Shown in pieces: positions 8,622 through 17,164 of a DNA stretch of 64,000 nt. Within the stretch, counting starts at the first letter, position 1. Each line of letters begins with the position of its first letter. Origin of the DNA: JAIBJN01 sp963775505 (GTDB lineage Bacteria; Actinomycetota; Thermoleophilia; Gaiellales; Gaiellaceae); the NCBI GenBank assembly GCA_963775505.1, contig CAVZIL010000007.1:682001-746000 (forward strand), given 5' to 3'. A model generated the notes under the pieces. The model worked only from the letters and a program-made list of their open reading frames with translations, was not told the origin of the DNA and searched no databases. A program made the translations under genes and the position numbers.

Positions 8622-11227
8622 ATGGGCACGCAGTTCGTCTACGACTTCTCGGAGGGGGGCGGGCTCGGCCGCGAGCTGCTCGGCGGCAAGGGCGTCGGGC
8701 TCGCGGAGATGACCGCGATCGGGCTGCCGGTGCCGGCGGGCTTCACCGTGACGACCGAGGCCTGCCGGGAGTACATGCGGCTCGGAAGTCGGCTCCCGGA
8801 AGGGCTCGAGGTCGAGGTCGACCAGGCAGTCACGCGCCTCGAGGGGACAACCGGCAAGCGCTTCGGCGACCCGGCCGACCCGCTGCTCGTCTCCGTGCGC
8901 TCGGGCGCGGCGATCTCGATGCCGGGGATGATGGACACGATCCTCAACCTCGGCCTGAACGACGAGGCGGTCGACGGGCTCGCGCGCGCCACCGGGAACG
9001 AGCGGTTCGCGTTCGACGCCTACCGGCGGCTCGTCCAGATGTTCGGAGAGGTGGTCGGCGGCGTCGACGCGCAGTTCTTCGAGCAGGAGCTCGCCTCCCT
9101 CAAGGCCGAGCGCGGCGTCACGCAGGACGTCGAGCTCGGCAGCGAGGACCTGAGCGAGCTCGTGACGCGCTTCAAGGGTCTCTACCCGGACTTTCCGCAG
9201 GACGCCGGCGACCAGCTCGAGCGCTCCGTCAGGGCGGTCTTCGACTCGTGGGACACGCCGCGCGCTCAGGTCTACCGCCGCGCGAACGGCATCCCCGACG
9301 ACCTCGGCACGGCGGTGAACGTCGTCCAGATGGTCTTCGGCAACAAGGGAGACGACTCCGGTACCGGGGTTGCCTTCACGCGCGACCCGTCCACGGGCGA
9401 GCCCGGGCTCTGGGGCGAGTTCCTCGTCAACGCGCAGGGGGAGGACGTCGTCGCCGGCATCCGCACGCCGGAGCCGATCGCAGCCATGCGCGAGCGCTTT
9501 CCGGAGCCCTTCGAGCAGCTCGCGGCGACGATGGCCCGCCTCGAGGAGCATTACCGCGAGATGCAGGACATCGAGTTCACCGTCGAGGAGGGCACGCTCT
9601 ACCTGCTCCAGACCCGCACAGGGAAGCGCACGGCTGCGGCGGCGCTCCGGATCGCGGTGGAGATGGTCGCGGAGCGGCTGCTGACGCAGGAGGAAGCGGT
9701 CGCGCGCGTCGACCCGGGGCAGCTCGATCAGCTCCTCCACCCGATGATCGACCCGGACGCCGAGTACGAGGTGGTCGCCAGGGGGCTGAACGCCTCACCT
9801 GGGGCCGCGACCGGGAAGGTCGTCCTCGACGCGGATCGCGCCCAGGAGCAGGGAAGCGTCGGACGAGGCGGTGATCCTCGTCCGCACCGAGACGACGCCC
9901 GACGACATCCACGGGATCATCGAGGCGCGCGGCGTCCTGACCGCGCACGGCGGCATGACCTCGCACGCGGCAGTCGTCGCGCGGGGGATGGGGAAGCCGT
10001 GCATCTCCGGGTGCGAAGAGCTCTCGATCGACCTCGACGCCCGGCGCATCCGCCTCGGCGAGCACGAGCTCGCGGAGGGAGACGTGGTCACGATCGACGG
10101 CGGCACCGGCGACGTCATCGTCGGCGAGGTTCCCCTCGTCCCACCGCGCATCGACGAGAACTTCGAGACGCTGCTCGGCTGGGCGGACGGGATCCGTCGC
10201 CTGGGCGTTCGGGCGAACGCAGACACGCCCGAGGACGCGGCGAAGGCGCGGGAGTTCGGCGCCGAGGGCATCGGCCTCTGCCGGACCGAGCACATGTTCA
10301 TGGCCGAGGAGCGCCTGCCGCACGTGCGGGCGATGATCATGGCCTCCTCGGAGGAGGAGCGCCGGGCCGAGCTCGAGCGGCTGCTCCCCTTCCAGCAGGC
10401 CGACTTCGAGGGCATCTTCGAGGCGATGGCCGGGCTGCCGGTCACGATCCGGCTGCTCGACCCGCCGTTGCACGAGTTCCTCCCGCCGCTCGAGGAGGCC
10501 GAGTCGGCCGAGATGGCGCGCCGCATCCGCGCCCTCCGCGAGGCGAACCCGATGCTGGGGACGCGCGGGTGCCGGCTCGGGCTCCTCTTCCCGGAGATCT
10601 ACGAGATGCAGGTGCGCGCGATCGTCAGGGCTGCGCTCGCCGTGGCCGAGCGCAGCGGCGAGGCGCCGCTCGTCGAGATCATGCACCCGCTCGTCGGCTT
10701 CGCGGAGGAGCTGCGGCGGCTCCGGCGGCTCACCCTCGACACCGCCTCCGCCGAGCTCGAGCAGGCCTCGCGGCAACTCGACTACCACGTCGGGACGATG
10801 ATCGAGCTCCCGCGCGCGTGCGTCCGCGCGGACGAGATCGCCGCCGAGGCCGACTTCTTCAGCTTCGGGACGAACGACCTCACGCAGACGACGCTCGGCT
10901 TCTCGCGCGACGACGCCGAGGGCAAGTTCCTCGCCCGCTACCTCGAGGACCGCATCCTCGAGGCGAACCCGTTCGAGACACTGGACGTGAGCGGCGTGGG
11001 AGACCTCATGCGCATCGCCGTCGAGCGGGCGCGCGGCGTCGATCCCGAGATCAAGCTCGGCATCTGCGGCGAGCACGGCGGCGACGCCCGCTCGGTCGCG
11101 TTCTGCCACGAGCTCGGGCCTCGCCTACGTCTCCTGCTCGCCGTACCGCGTGCCGCTCGCGCGGTTGGCCGCGGCGCAGGCCGTGCTCGCCGAGAAGGGG
11201 GTCACGGCCGTCCAGGTGGGCGGCTAG
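8622..11227 (+). CDS. ppdK: Pyruvate, phosphate dikinase with two frame changes
   Basis: Interconverts pyruvate + ATP + Pi and PEP + AMP + PPi. Domains run in the family order: N-terminal ATP-grasp (GGKGVGLAEMTAIGLPVP, VRSGAAISMPGMMDT), the swivelling phosphohistidine domain (GGMTSHAAVVARGMGKP, His near base 9964) and the C-terminal PEP-binding barrel (LGTRGCRLG, SFGTNDLTQ, GICGEHGGD). The frame changes near 9850-9862 and near 11115; the second continues as LAYVSCSPYRVPLARLAAAQ to TAG 11225-11227. Joined length is about 868 residues, normal for PPDK. It is probably controlled by the regulatory protein encoded at 6334. Confidence 0.93.
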
Positions 11228-11258
11228 CCGGACGGGGCCCGTCGCGCGAGTCGGGGCC
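11228..11258. terminator. GC-rich hairpin between convergent ppdK and lipoprotein genes
   Basis: Two GGGGCCC blocks separated by GTCGCGCGAGTC can pair through their GGGCCC cores. The position between two converging stops suits a bidirectional terminator. No U-tract. Confidence 0.35.
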
Positions 11259-11259
11259 C

Positions 11260-11964
11260 TCAGCCTTCGAGCTCGCCGCAGCCGGTCACGGTGTCCTGCA
11301 GCCAGCCGCCTGCGCCGTCGTCCCACAGGCTGACGGTCGCCAGCACGTCCCCGGTCCGAACGAGACGATAGATCCGCACGTCGGTATCCGGGTATCCGGC
11401 CGGCTCGACGACGTCCTCCGGCTGCGTGTAGGGCTCGAGGGCTTTCCGCGCCGCCTCGAGCGGGTCGGCCTCGCCCCGTGCGCCCTGCATGTAGTCGACC
11501 GTCTGCGAGAAGGCGGTATCGGAAGAGCAGGTCAGCCTGGTGGAGATCCAAACCCCGTCCTGGTCGACGATCTCGAGTGACGAGCGGGGGACCTCGCTCC
11601 CGTCCTCAGTGGAGTCGTAGCAGGCGATCGTGACCGTGCCGGGGTGGAGATCGACGATCTGCGTGGACGTTCCGGGCGGCGCGCCGGCACCCATGCCGCC
11701 CTCGCTCGGATCCTCGATCGAGAAGCCGAGATCCTTGCCGGTCTCGTTGACGAAGTCGATGTGGACGCCGTCGCGCTGCGGCTTCACCGCCGGCGTCTCG
11801 ACCGTTGGCGCGCGACCCGATTCGCAGACGACGCGGGCGGCGTTGGGGAGGGCAGCCTCGGGCTCGGGGCTCGCCGTCGATCCGGCGGGCGCGGTCTCCT
11901 GGCCGGCGCCGCACGCCGGCAGTGCGAGCGCCGCGGCGAGCCCGAGGGCGAGTGGAAGCCTCAT
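11260..11964 (-). CDS. Predicted lipoprotein, unknown
   Basis: A 234-residue protein with a lipoprotein signal and lipobox LPAC (Cys18), followed by a Pro/Ala/Glu-rich linker. The mature part has strands such as GVHIDFVNETGKDLGFSI and a C-terminal half that could be a small sensor or adhesion domain. Three Cys in the mature part (VCESG, IACYD, LTCSSD) plus VTGCGE near the end suggest extracytoplasmic disulfides. No enzyme motif. It follows the rhomboid gene on the same strand with a 39-base gap and may share its transcript. Confidence 0.6.
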   Translation of the reverse strand: MRLPLALGLAAALALPACGAGQETAPAGSTASPEPEAALPNAARVVCESGRAPTVETPAVKPQRDGVHIDFVNETGKDLGFSIEDPSEGGMGAGAPPGTSTQIVDLHPGTVTIACYDSTEDGSEVPRSSLEIVDQDGVWISTRLTCSSDTAFSQTVDYMQGARGEADPLEAARKALEPYTQPEDVVEPAGYPDTDVRIYRLVRTGDVLATVSLWDDGAGGWLQDTVTGCGELEG

Positions 11965-12003
11965 GCTCGGTAAGACGACTGAATGTGAGCGAAAGTTCCC
12001 GGC

Positions 12004-12867
12004 TCAGGAGTAGCCGCGAACGCGCAGGTACGCGAGCACGACGCTGCCGGCCGCGATTGCCAGGAGCGCAAGGAGCGAGACGACGTCGAGCCGCCCGTGG
12101 ATGGGATGCCTGCCGGCGACCGAGAGCGCCAGCATCGCGAGGATTCCGCCGGCGAGCCCGCCGAGGTGCCCCCCGATGGAGATGTTCGAGACGGCGAAGG
12201 TGAACACGATGTTGAGGACGACGACGACGAGCGCACCGCCCCCGAAGACGTAGATCTGGCGTCGCTCGAGCACGAGCCCCGCACCCAGGATTCCGAAGAC
12301 GGCTCCCGATGCTCCCACCGTGAGGACGAACGCGCCGCTCAGCAGGAGGGCGCCGGCAGCGCCGGCGAGCGCCGACACGAGGTAGACGCCGAGGAACCGG
12401 GCCCGGCCGAGCGCTGCCTCGAGCGCCTGCCCGAACCACCAGAGCATGAGCATGTTGAAGGCGAGGTGGATGAGGCTCGCGTGCAGGAAGGCGCTCGTGA
12501 TCAGCCGGTACCACTCGCCTTCGGAGACCGCGAAGCCCTGCAGGGCCCAACGGTCGACGAAGGACTGGGCCGGCTGGAGCCCGCCCGCTCCCTGCGCGAT
12601 CGAGATCAGGTAGACGACGACGTTCAGGCCGATGAGCGTCTTCGTGACGAGCGCGCCGGTCCCCGTCCTCGCGGCGCGGCCGACGCGCTGAGTGGTCGCG
12701 CGGGCGCCCGTCGGCTGGCCCGCGCACTCGGGGCACTTGATCCCGACCGCCGCGTACACCATGCAGTCGGTGCAGATCGGCCGGCCGCAGCTCGAGCAGC
12801 TCACGGCGGTCTCCCGTCCCGGGTGCCGGTAGCACGTCCGGGTCTGCGTCTGCTCGGGAACGGCCAT
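12004..12867 (-). CDS. Rhomboid-family intramembrane serine protease with N-terminal zinc-binding domain
   Basis: Cleaves transmembrane substrates within the membrane. Residues 1-50 carry Cys/His pairs (TCYRHPGRETAVSCSSC, ICTDCM, IKCPEC) like a B-box/zinc ribbon; this is followed by six or seven hydrophobic segments. The catalytic dyad is visible as GASGAVFG (Ser) and, two helices later, IGGHLGGLAGG (His); the oxyanion-site HASLIHLAFNM motif is also present. 287 residues. Probably leaderless: TACGAT ends six bases before the ATG. The zinc domain on actinobacterial rhomboids may bind partner or nucleotide; its role is unknown. Confidence 0.9.
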   Translation of the reverse strand: MAVPEQTQTRTCYRHPGRETAVSCSSCGRPICTDCMVYAAVGIKCPECAGQPTGARATTQRVGRAARTGTGALVTKTLIGLNVVVYLISIAQGAGGLQPAQSFVDRWALQGFAVSEGEWYRLITSAFLHASLIHLAFNMLMLWWFGQALEAALGRARFLGVYLVSALAGAAGALLLSGAFVLTVGASGAVFGILGAGLVLERRQIYVFGGGALVVVVLNIVFTFAVSNISIGGHLGGLAGGILAMLALSVAGRHPIHGRLDVVSLLALLAIAAGSVVLAYLRVRGYS

Positions 12868-12873
12868 CGAGCC

Positions 12874-12902
12874 ATCGTATCCACGCCGTCTCGGTGTAAC
12901 GT
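12874..12902. promoter_or_regulatory. Divergent -10 elements for rhomboid (TACGAT, minus) and comB-like gene (TAACGT, plus)
   Basis: TACGAT on the minus strand (12879-12874) ends six bases before ATG 12867. TAACGT on the plus strand (12897-12902) ends nine bases before ATG 12912. Neither gene has a Shine-Dalgarno, so both look leaderless. Confidence 0.5.
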
Positions 12903-12911
12903 CGCGACCCC

Positions 12912-13601
12912 ATGCGCGTGCACGTCGCCTTCACCCCGGCGGAAGCCGGGCGCGCGCCCACGGCGATCGTCGTCGACGTCCTCCGCGCCACCTCGACCAT
13001 CGCCCAGGCGCTCGCCTCCGGCTACCGCAGGGTGCTCTGCTGCGCCGAGGTCCAGGAGGCCCGCGATCTGCGCGCGAGCCTGGGCGAGGGAGTGCTCGCC
13101 GGAGAGCGGAACGCCGTGGCCATCCCCGGCTTCGACCTGGGGAACTCGCCGCGCGAGTTCACGGAGCCGCTCGGGGAGACGCTGATCCTGACGACGACGA
13201 ACGGGACGAGAGCCGTCCTCGCGGCCGCGGCCAGCGCGGAGACCGTCCTCGTCGGCAGCCTGCTCAACCTCGAGGCGGTGGCCGAGGTCGCGCGCGGAGG
13301 AGAGGACGTCGAGGTCGTCTGCGCAGGGCTCCAGGGCCGGTTCACGATCGACGACGCCTACTGCGCCGGGCGGATCGCGGCGCTCCTCGGCGGCCGTCGC
13401 TCCGACGCCGCGGAGGCCGCCGTGCGCATCGCGCGGTCGTTCGCCGGCCCGGAGCAGGGGCTGAGCGCGTCCGAGAATCCCGAGCACGCCCTGCTCGGCG
13501 AGGACATCGCCTGGTGCGCGCGCGAAAGCGTCCTCGACGTCGTCCCGCGGCTTTCGCGCCTGGAAGGCGCGGCTGCGGAGATCGTCAGCTCGACGGCTTG
13601 A
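12912..13601 (+). CDS. comB: 2-phosphosulfolactate phosphatase family protein (ComB-like)
   Basis: The family hydrolyses 2-phospho-3-sulfolactate (coenzyme M and sulfolactate pathways). Of 229 residues, the recognisable blocks are VVDVLRATSTIAQAL, GNSPREF and the TTNGTRA motif, all family hallmarks. Other sulfolactate genes are not nearby, so the true substrate in this organism is uncertain; many bacteria outside methanogens carry this family. The 3' end overlaps the reversed small zinc-ribbon gene by 17 bases. Confidence 0.85.
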   Translation: MRVHVAFTPAEAGRAPTAIVVDVLRATSTIAQALASGYRRVLCCAEVQEARDLRASLGEGVLAGERNAVAIPGFDLGNSPREFTEPLGETLILTTTNGTRAVLAAAASAETVLVGSLLNLEAVAEVARGGEDVEVVCAGLQGRFTIDDAYCAGRIAALLGGRRSDAAEAAVRIARSFAGPEQGLSASENPEHALLGEDIAWCARESVLDVVPRLSRLEGAAAEIVSSTA

Positions 13602-13791
13602 CAGGTTTCGCGGCGCGCTTCTGCTCCGCGCAGTGAGCGCACATGCAGCCGCCCTCCGGAAGAGGCTCCCAACCCCGGGGCAGCTCGCCCGCGTGGCGCC
13701 CGACCTCGGAGATCGCCGCGCCGCAGCGGCAGCGGTAGACGGCCGTGATGCGCGTCAGCGCGGAGTCCGGGGAGCTGTAGGCGACTCCCAT
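13585..13791 (-). CDS. Small Cys-rich protein (zinc-ribbon-like), unknown
   Basis: A 68-residue ORF with four cysteines arranged CRC...CMCAHC, plausibly one zinc site, and a Lys-rich tail. It is convergent with comB and divergent from the EEP nuclease. The start at 13791 is preferred over 13818 because the longer form would overlap the divergent promoter (TTGACA at 13812). No family recognised. Confidence 0.5.
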   Translation of the reverse strand: MGVAYSSPDSALTRITAVYRCRCGAAISEVGRHAGELPRGWEPLPEGGCMCAHCAEQKRAAKPVKPSS

Positions 13792-13811
13792 GGCGAAAGT
13801 GTACGCCTCCG

Positions 13812-13840
13812 TTGACACGGTCCGGGAGGCGGCTTACGGT
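13812..13840 (+). promoter_or_regulatory. Consensus promoter TTGACA-N17-TACGGT
   Basis: -35 TTGACA at 13812-13817 and -10 TACGGT at 13835-13840 with the optimal 17-base spacer; the -10 ends nine bases before ATG 13850, so the mRNA would have almost no leader. It is one of the clearest sigma-70-type promoters in the window. Confidence 0.65.
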
Positions 13841-13849
13841 CTTCTGCCT

Positions 13850-15391
13850 ATGCAGCGAGCCCTGCGGTTGCTCCTCGTCGGAGTCGTCTTCGCCGGCGGG
13901 AGCGCGGAAGCTGCGCCCGCCGAGGCGGACGCGGGCGCCGTCCGGCTGCGCGTGATGACCTTCAACATCTTCTACGGCGGCGACGAGCTCGATCTGCGGA
14001 CGGGCGACTGGTGCACCAGGCGGCGCGGGTGCTCGGCGGCGTTCGCCAAGGTGCTGGAGGCGGTCCGGGCCTCGGGTGCCGACGTCGTCGGCCTCGAGGA
14101 GGCGGAGCACTCCACCCGCCGGATCGCCCGCGCCCTCGGCTGGTTCGCCAGCGAGCGCACCCAGGTGATCTCTCGCTACCGACTGATCGATCCGCCCGGC
14201 GGAGACGGTGTGTATGTCTACGTCGAGCTGGGGCCCGGCCACGTCGTCGCGATTGCGAACGCGCACCTCCCCGCGACTCCCTACGGCCCTTACCGGGTGC
14301 GGAACGGCGCCACGCCCGAGGAGCTCGACCAGCTCGAGCGCTCCGTGCGGCTGCCGGCGATCCAGGACCACCTCGACGTCCTGCCCGACCTCGTGGCGGA
14401 CGGGATCCCGGTCTTCCTGACCGGCGACTTCAACTCGCCTTCCCATCTCGACTGGACGCCGGCCGTCGCCGCCGTCCGGCCCGAGGTGCCGTACGCCTTC
14501 GACTGGCCCGTGAGCCGGGCGTACGCGGAGGCGGGCTTCCGGGACTCGTATCGCGACGTGCATCCGGATCCGGTCGCCCTGCCCGGCTTCACGTGGACGC
14601 CGGGCGGCCCGGAGTCCGTTCGGCGCGAGGTGCACGACCGCATCGACTGGGTCTTGCACTCGGGCCGCGCGCGGGCGGTCGAGAGCCACGTCGTCGGCGA
14701 GCGCGGCGGGCCGGACGTGGACATCGCGATTCGTCCGTATCCCACCGACCATCGAGGCGTGGCCTCGACCTTCGTCGTCGGGCCGGGCGAGCCGTCCGCT
14801 TTCGCCTCGCCGGAGAAGCGCCGGCTCACGATCGGAGACATGCTCTCGGTGGTCTTCCACGGCGGCGATCAGGTGGCGCTCGCCCGGGCCGGCACCGAGG
14901 ATCCGCTGGCCGCGCAGGCGACGCTCGCCCAGGACGGGACTCTGACCTTCTCCACGGCGGGGCTCCGACGGCGTGCGTACGACGTGCTCCTCCTGGACGA
15001 GGGCGGCGAGGTGCTCTCCCGCTCCCGGATCTGGCTCTACCCGCGGGGCGAGCGAACCAGGGTGTGGACCTCGAAGCGCGTCTACGCGCGCGGCGAGCCG
15101 ATCCGTGTCTCCTGGTCGAACGCGCCCGGCATGCGCTGGGACTGGGTCGCGGCGTACCGCGTCAGGCCGGGCAGGGAGACCCCGTACGCGACGCCCGGGT
15201 GCAACGCGGGCGGCTGCGGCAACGGCGCCTACCTCGTCTACGAGTACACGAAGACCGCGATCGAGGGCTCGACGACGATTGGCAGCGGGCCGCTTCGTCC
15301 CGGCAGATACGAGGTGCGGTACCTCCTGGACGACGGCTACAGCTCGCGGGCGAAGTCGGCCAGCTTCAGGATCGTGAGACCATCGGACTGA
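13850..15391 (+). CDS. Secreted endonuclease/exonuclease/phosphatase-family hydrolase with C-terminal Ig-like domain
   Basis: 513 residues. A signal peptide (MQRALRLLLVGVVFAGGSAEA) leads into an EEP fold: VMTFNIFYGG, VVGLEEAE (metal Glu), FLTGDFNSPS (metal Asp and Asn) and PTDHRGVAST (catalytic His). The last 170 or so residues form a beta-rich domain (GRYEVRYLLDDGYS) typical of extracellular add-ons. It could cleave nucleic acid or phosphoesters outside the cell. Start ATG 13850 is fixed by the promoter at 13812-13840. Confidence 0.85.
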   Translation: MQRALRLLLVGVVFAGGSAEAAPAEADAGAVRLRVMTFNIFYGGDELDLRTGDWCTRRRGCSAAFAKVLEAVRASGADVVGLEEAEHSTRRIARALGWFASERTQVISRYRLIDPPGGDGVYVYVELGPGHVVAIANAHLPATPYGPYRVRNGATPEELDQLERSVRLPAIQDHLDVLPDLVADGIPVFLTGDFNSPSHLDWTPAVAAVRPEVPYAFDWPVSRAYAEAGFRDSYRDVHPDPVALPGFTWTPGGPESVRREVHDRIDWVLHSGRARAVESHVVGERGGPDVDIAIRPYPTDHRGVASTFVVGPGEPSAFASPEKRRLTIGDMLSVVFHGGDQVALARAGTEDPLAAQATLAQDGTLTFSTAGLRRRAYDVLLLDEGGEVLSRSRIWLYPRGERTRVWTSKRVYARGEPIRVSWSNAPGMRWDWVAAYRVRPGRETPYATPGCNAGGCGNGAYLVYEYTKTAIEGSTTIGSGPLRPGRYEVRYLLDDGYSSRAKSASFRIVRPSD

Positions 15392-15411
15392 CTGTCGACG
15401 AAGGGAGAGAC

Positions 15412-15786
15412 GTGAGCGCGCTGGGCACGACGCACTACCGCTGGGAGGACATGCCGAAGGAGGAGCTGAAGCCCGACCTGCACCGGCGACTCGTCTCGAC
15501 GGAGCGCATGATGGTGGCGCACGTCTACCTGGACGAGGGGTGCATCGTCCCGATGCACTCGCACGAGAACGAGCAGCTGACCTACATCCTCGAAGGCACC
15601 CTGCGCTTCTGGCTCGGCGAGGACGAGGCCGAGGTGGTCGACGTCCGCGCCGGCGAGGTGCTGCACCTTCCTTCCTGGCTTCCGCACAAGGCCGAGGCGC
15701 TCGAGGACACGCTCGACGTCGACATCTTCTGCCCGCCGCGGCAGGACTGGCTCGACGGGTCGGACGCCTACCTTCGCGACGAGTGA
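15412..15786 (+). CDS. Cupin-domain protein
   Basis: 124 residues with the cupin metal-site pattern: MHSHENEQLTYILEG (His-x-His...Glu) and, about 35 residues later, LPSWLPHKAEAL (second-motif His). Single-domain cupins of this kind bind a metal and a small organic acid or act as enzymes of varied function. GTG start at 15412 is preceded by AAGGGAGAG, one of the few good Shine-Dalgarno sites here. It overlaps the SDR gene by four bases (GTGA), so the two should act together, perhaps on one substrate. Confidence 0.8.
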   Translation: MSALGTTHYRWEDMPKEELKPDLHRRLVSTERMMVAHVYLDEGCIVPMHSHENEQLTYILEGTLRFWLGEDEAEVVDVRAGEVLHLPSWLPHKAEALEDTLDVDIFCPPRQDWLDGSDAYLRDE

Positions 15787-16556
15787 ACCTCGGCCTCGAG
15801 GGCAAGGCTGCGCTCGTCTGCGGCGCGAGCCGCGGGCTCGGCCGGGCGATCGCGGACGAGCTGGCGGCGGAGGGAGCGTCGCTGGCCGTTTGCGCACGCG
15901 ATGCCGAACGGCTGGAGGCGGCGGCCGCCGAGCTCGGTGCGTTCGCAGTCCCGGGCGATCTCGCCGTGCCGGGCGAGCCGACCCGGGTCGTCTCGGCGAC
16001 CCTCGAGCGCTTCGGCAGGCTCGACGTCCTCGTGACGAACACCGGTGGCCCGCCAGCGGGGACGCACGACACGCTCTCGCTCGAGGACTGGGACCGGGCG
16101 ACGGCGCTGCTCCTGAGGAGCACGGTCGAGCTCGCGACGGCCGCGCTGCCCGGCATGAAGGAGCGCGGCTGGGGCCGCATCCTCGCGGTCACGTCGGTCG
16201 CCGTGAAGCAGCCGGTCGACAACCTGATCCTCTCGAACAGCCTGCGGGCGGCGGTGACCGGCTTCGCAAAGACACTCTCCCGCGAGGTGGCCGCCGACGG
16301 GATCACGGTCAACACGATCCTCCCCGGGTACACGGCCACCGAGCGCGTGACGGAGCTGAACCGTGCGAACGCCGAGCGGGAGGGCGTCGAGCCGGAGGAG
16401 ATCCAGGCGCGGCTGGAGGCGTCGATCCCCCTCGGTCGCCTGGCGGAGCCGAAGGAGTTCGCGGCGCTGGCGGCATTCCTCGCCTCGGAGCGCGCGAGCT
16501 ACATCACCGGCGGCGCCTTCGCCGTCGACGGCGGCTGGCTGCGCGGGCTCCTATGA
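15783..16556 (+). CDS. SDR-family oxidoreductase (FabG-like) lacking the canonical YxxxK
   Basis: 257 residues with the Rossmann motif GASRGLGRAIADEL, a DVLVTNTGGPP segment in place of NNAG and a C-terminal SYITGGAFAVDGGW cofactor/substrate loop. At the catalytic site, where most SDRs have YSASKAA, this protein reads LILSNSLRAAVTG, so the Tyr and Lys are absent. A known divergent beta-ketoacyl-reductase-like SDR group shows this change. Catalysis may use another residue. Coupled to the upstream cupin by overlapping start and stop. Confidence 0.85.
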   Translation: MNLGLEGKAALVCGASRGLGRAIADELAAEGASLAVCARDAERLEAAAAELGAFAVPGDLAVPGEPTRVVSATLERFGRLDVLVTNTGGPPAGTHDTLSLEDWDRATALLLRSTVELATAALPGMKERGWGRILAVTSVAVKQPVDNLILSNSLRAAVTGFAKTLSREVAADGITVNTILPGYTATERVTELNRANAEREGVEPEEIQARLEASIPLGRLAEPKEFAALAAFLASERASYITGGAFAVDGGWLRGLL

Positions 16557-17144
16557 GCTGAGCCCGGCGAGGAGCGGGTCCTGCCTCGCCCGCTCGGCGG
16601 CGGTCGGGTCGAAGTCTTCGGCCCGGCGGAGGTGCTCGCGCGCCGACTCGGCGTCGCCTTCCGCCGCCGCGAGGCGCGCCGTCTGGAAGTGGTACGGGAT
16701 GTCCGGGTAGCGCTCCCTGCCCTCGGCGAGCGCCCGTCGCGCGTCGTCGAGTCGTCCGAGGTCGATGAGGCCCGCGGCCCGGAAGCTGTACTCCCAGGCG
16801 GACGGCTCGAAGCGCTCTGCCTCCGCGCCGACGGCCAGCACGGTCGTCCCCGGCTCGGCCGCGTGGGCGACCCGGTGCTCGCCCGGCGAGAGCAGCACGA
16901 GCGTCCCGGCGGGAGCGTCGAACTCCTCGCCCTCGACGTTGAACCTCGCCGAGCCCGAGACGACGACATAGAGCTCCTGGTGAGGGTCCTCGTGGTCCTC
17001 GACGACGAGGTCGCCGGCGCTCTCCGCACGGTATGCGTTGACCCCGAAGGCGTCGACGCCGAGCGTGTAGCGCACCGGCTTCCACCGGAGCTCGCCGCCC
17101 AGCGCCGGAAGCGACTCGATCTCGTCGAGGTGGACGCGCTTCAC
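16551..17144 (-). CDS. Cupin domain fused to a TPR-like helical domain
   Basis: 197 residues. The N-terminal half is a cupin (DHEDPHQELYVVVSGSARF, then LLSPGEHRVAHA). The C-terminal half is helical and TPR-like (RLDDARRALAEGRERYPDIPYHFQTARLAA read in pieces, ending in a LRRAEDFDP helix). GTG 17144 is chosen because TAGACT on the minus strand ends eight bases before it. Convergent with the SDR gene (stops overlap) and divergent from the class III aminotransferase. Function unknown; possibly a ligand sensor or scaffold. Confidence 0.7.
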   Translation of the reverse strand: MKRVHLDEIESLPALGGELRWKPVRYTLGVDAFGVNAYRAESAGDLVVEDHEDPHQELYVVVSGSARFNVEGEEFDAPAGTLVLLSPGEHRVAHAAEPGTTVLAVGAEAERFEPSAWEYSFRAAGLIDLGRLDDARRALAEGRERYPDIPYHFQTARLAAAEGDAESAREHLRRAEDFDPTAAERARQDPLLAGLSS

Positions 17145-17152
17145 GAGCGGCA

Positions 17153-17158
17153 AGTCTA
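17153..17158 (-). promoter_or_regulatory. -10 element TAGACT for the cupin-TPR gene
   Basis: TAGACT on the minus strand ends eight bases upstream of GTG 17144; no Shine-Dalgarno intervenes. This supports a leaderless start. Confidence 0.5.
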
Positions 17159-17164
17159 TGCGTC

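Noticed and set aside
13358..16339. 993-codon minus-strand open frame across comB, the EEP nuclease and cupin genes
   Set aside because: Shadow frame: Arg/Ser-rich, no motif, and it covers well-supported plus-strand genes.
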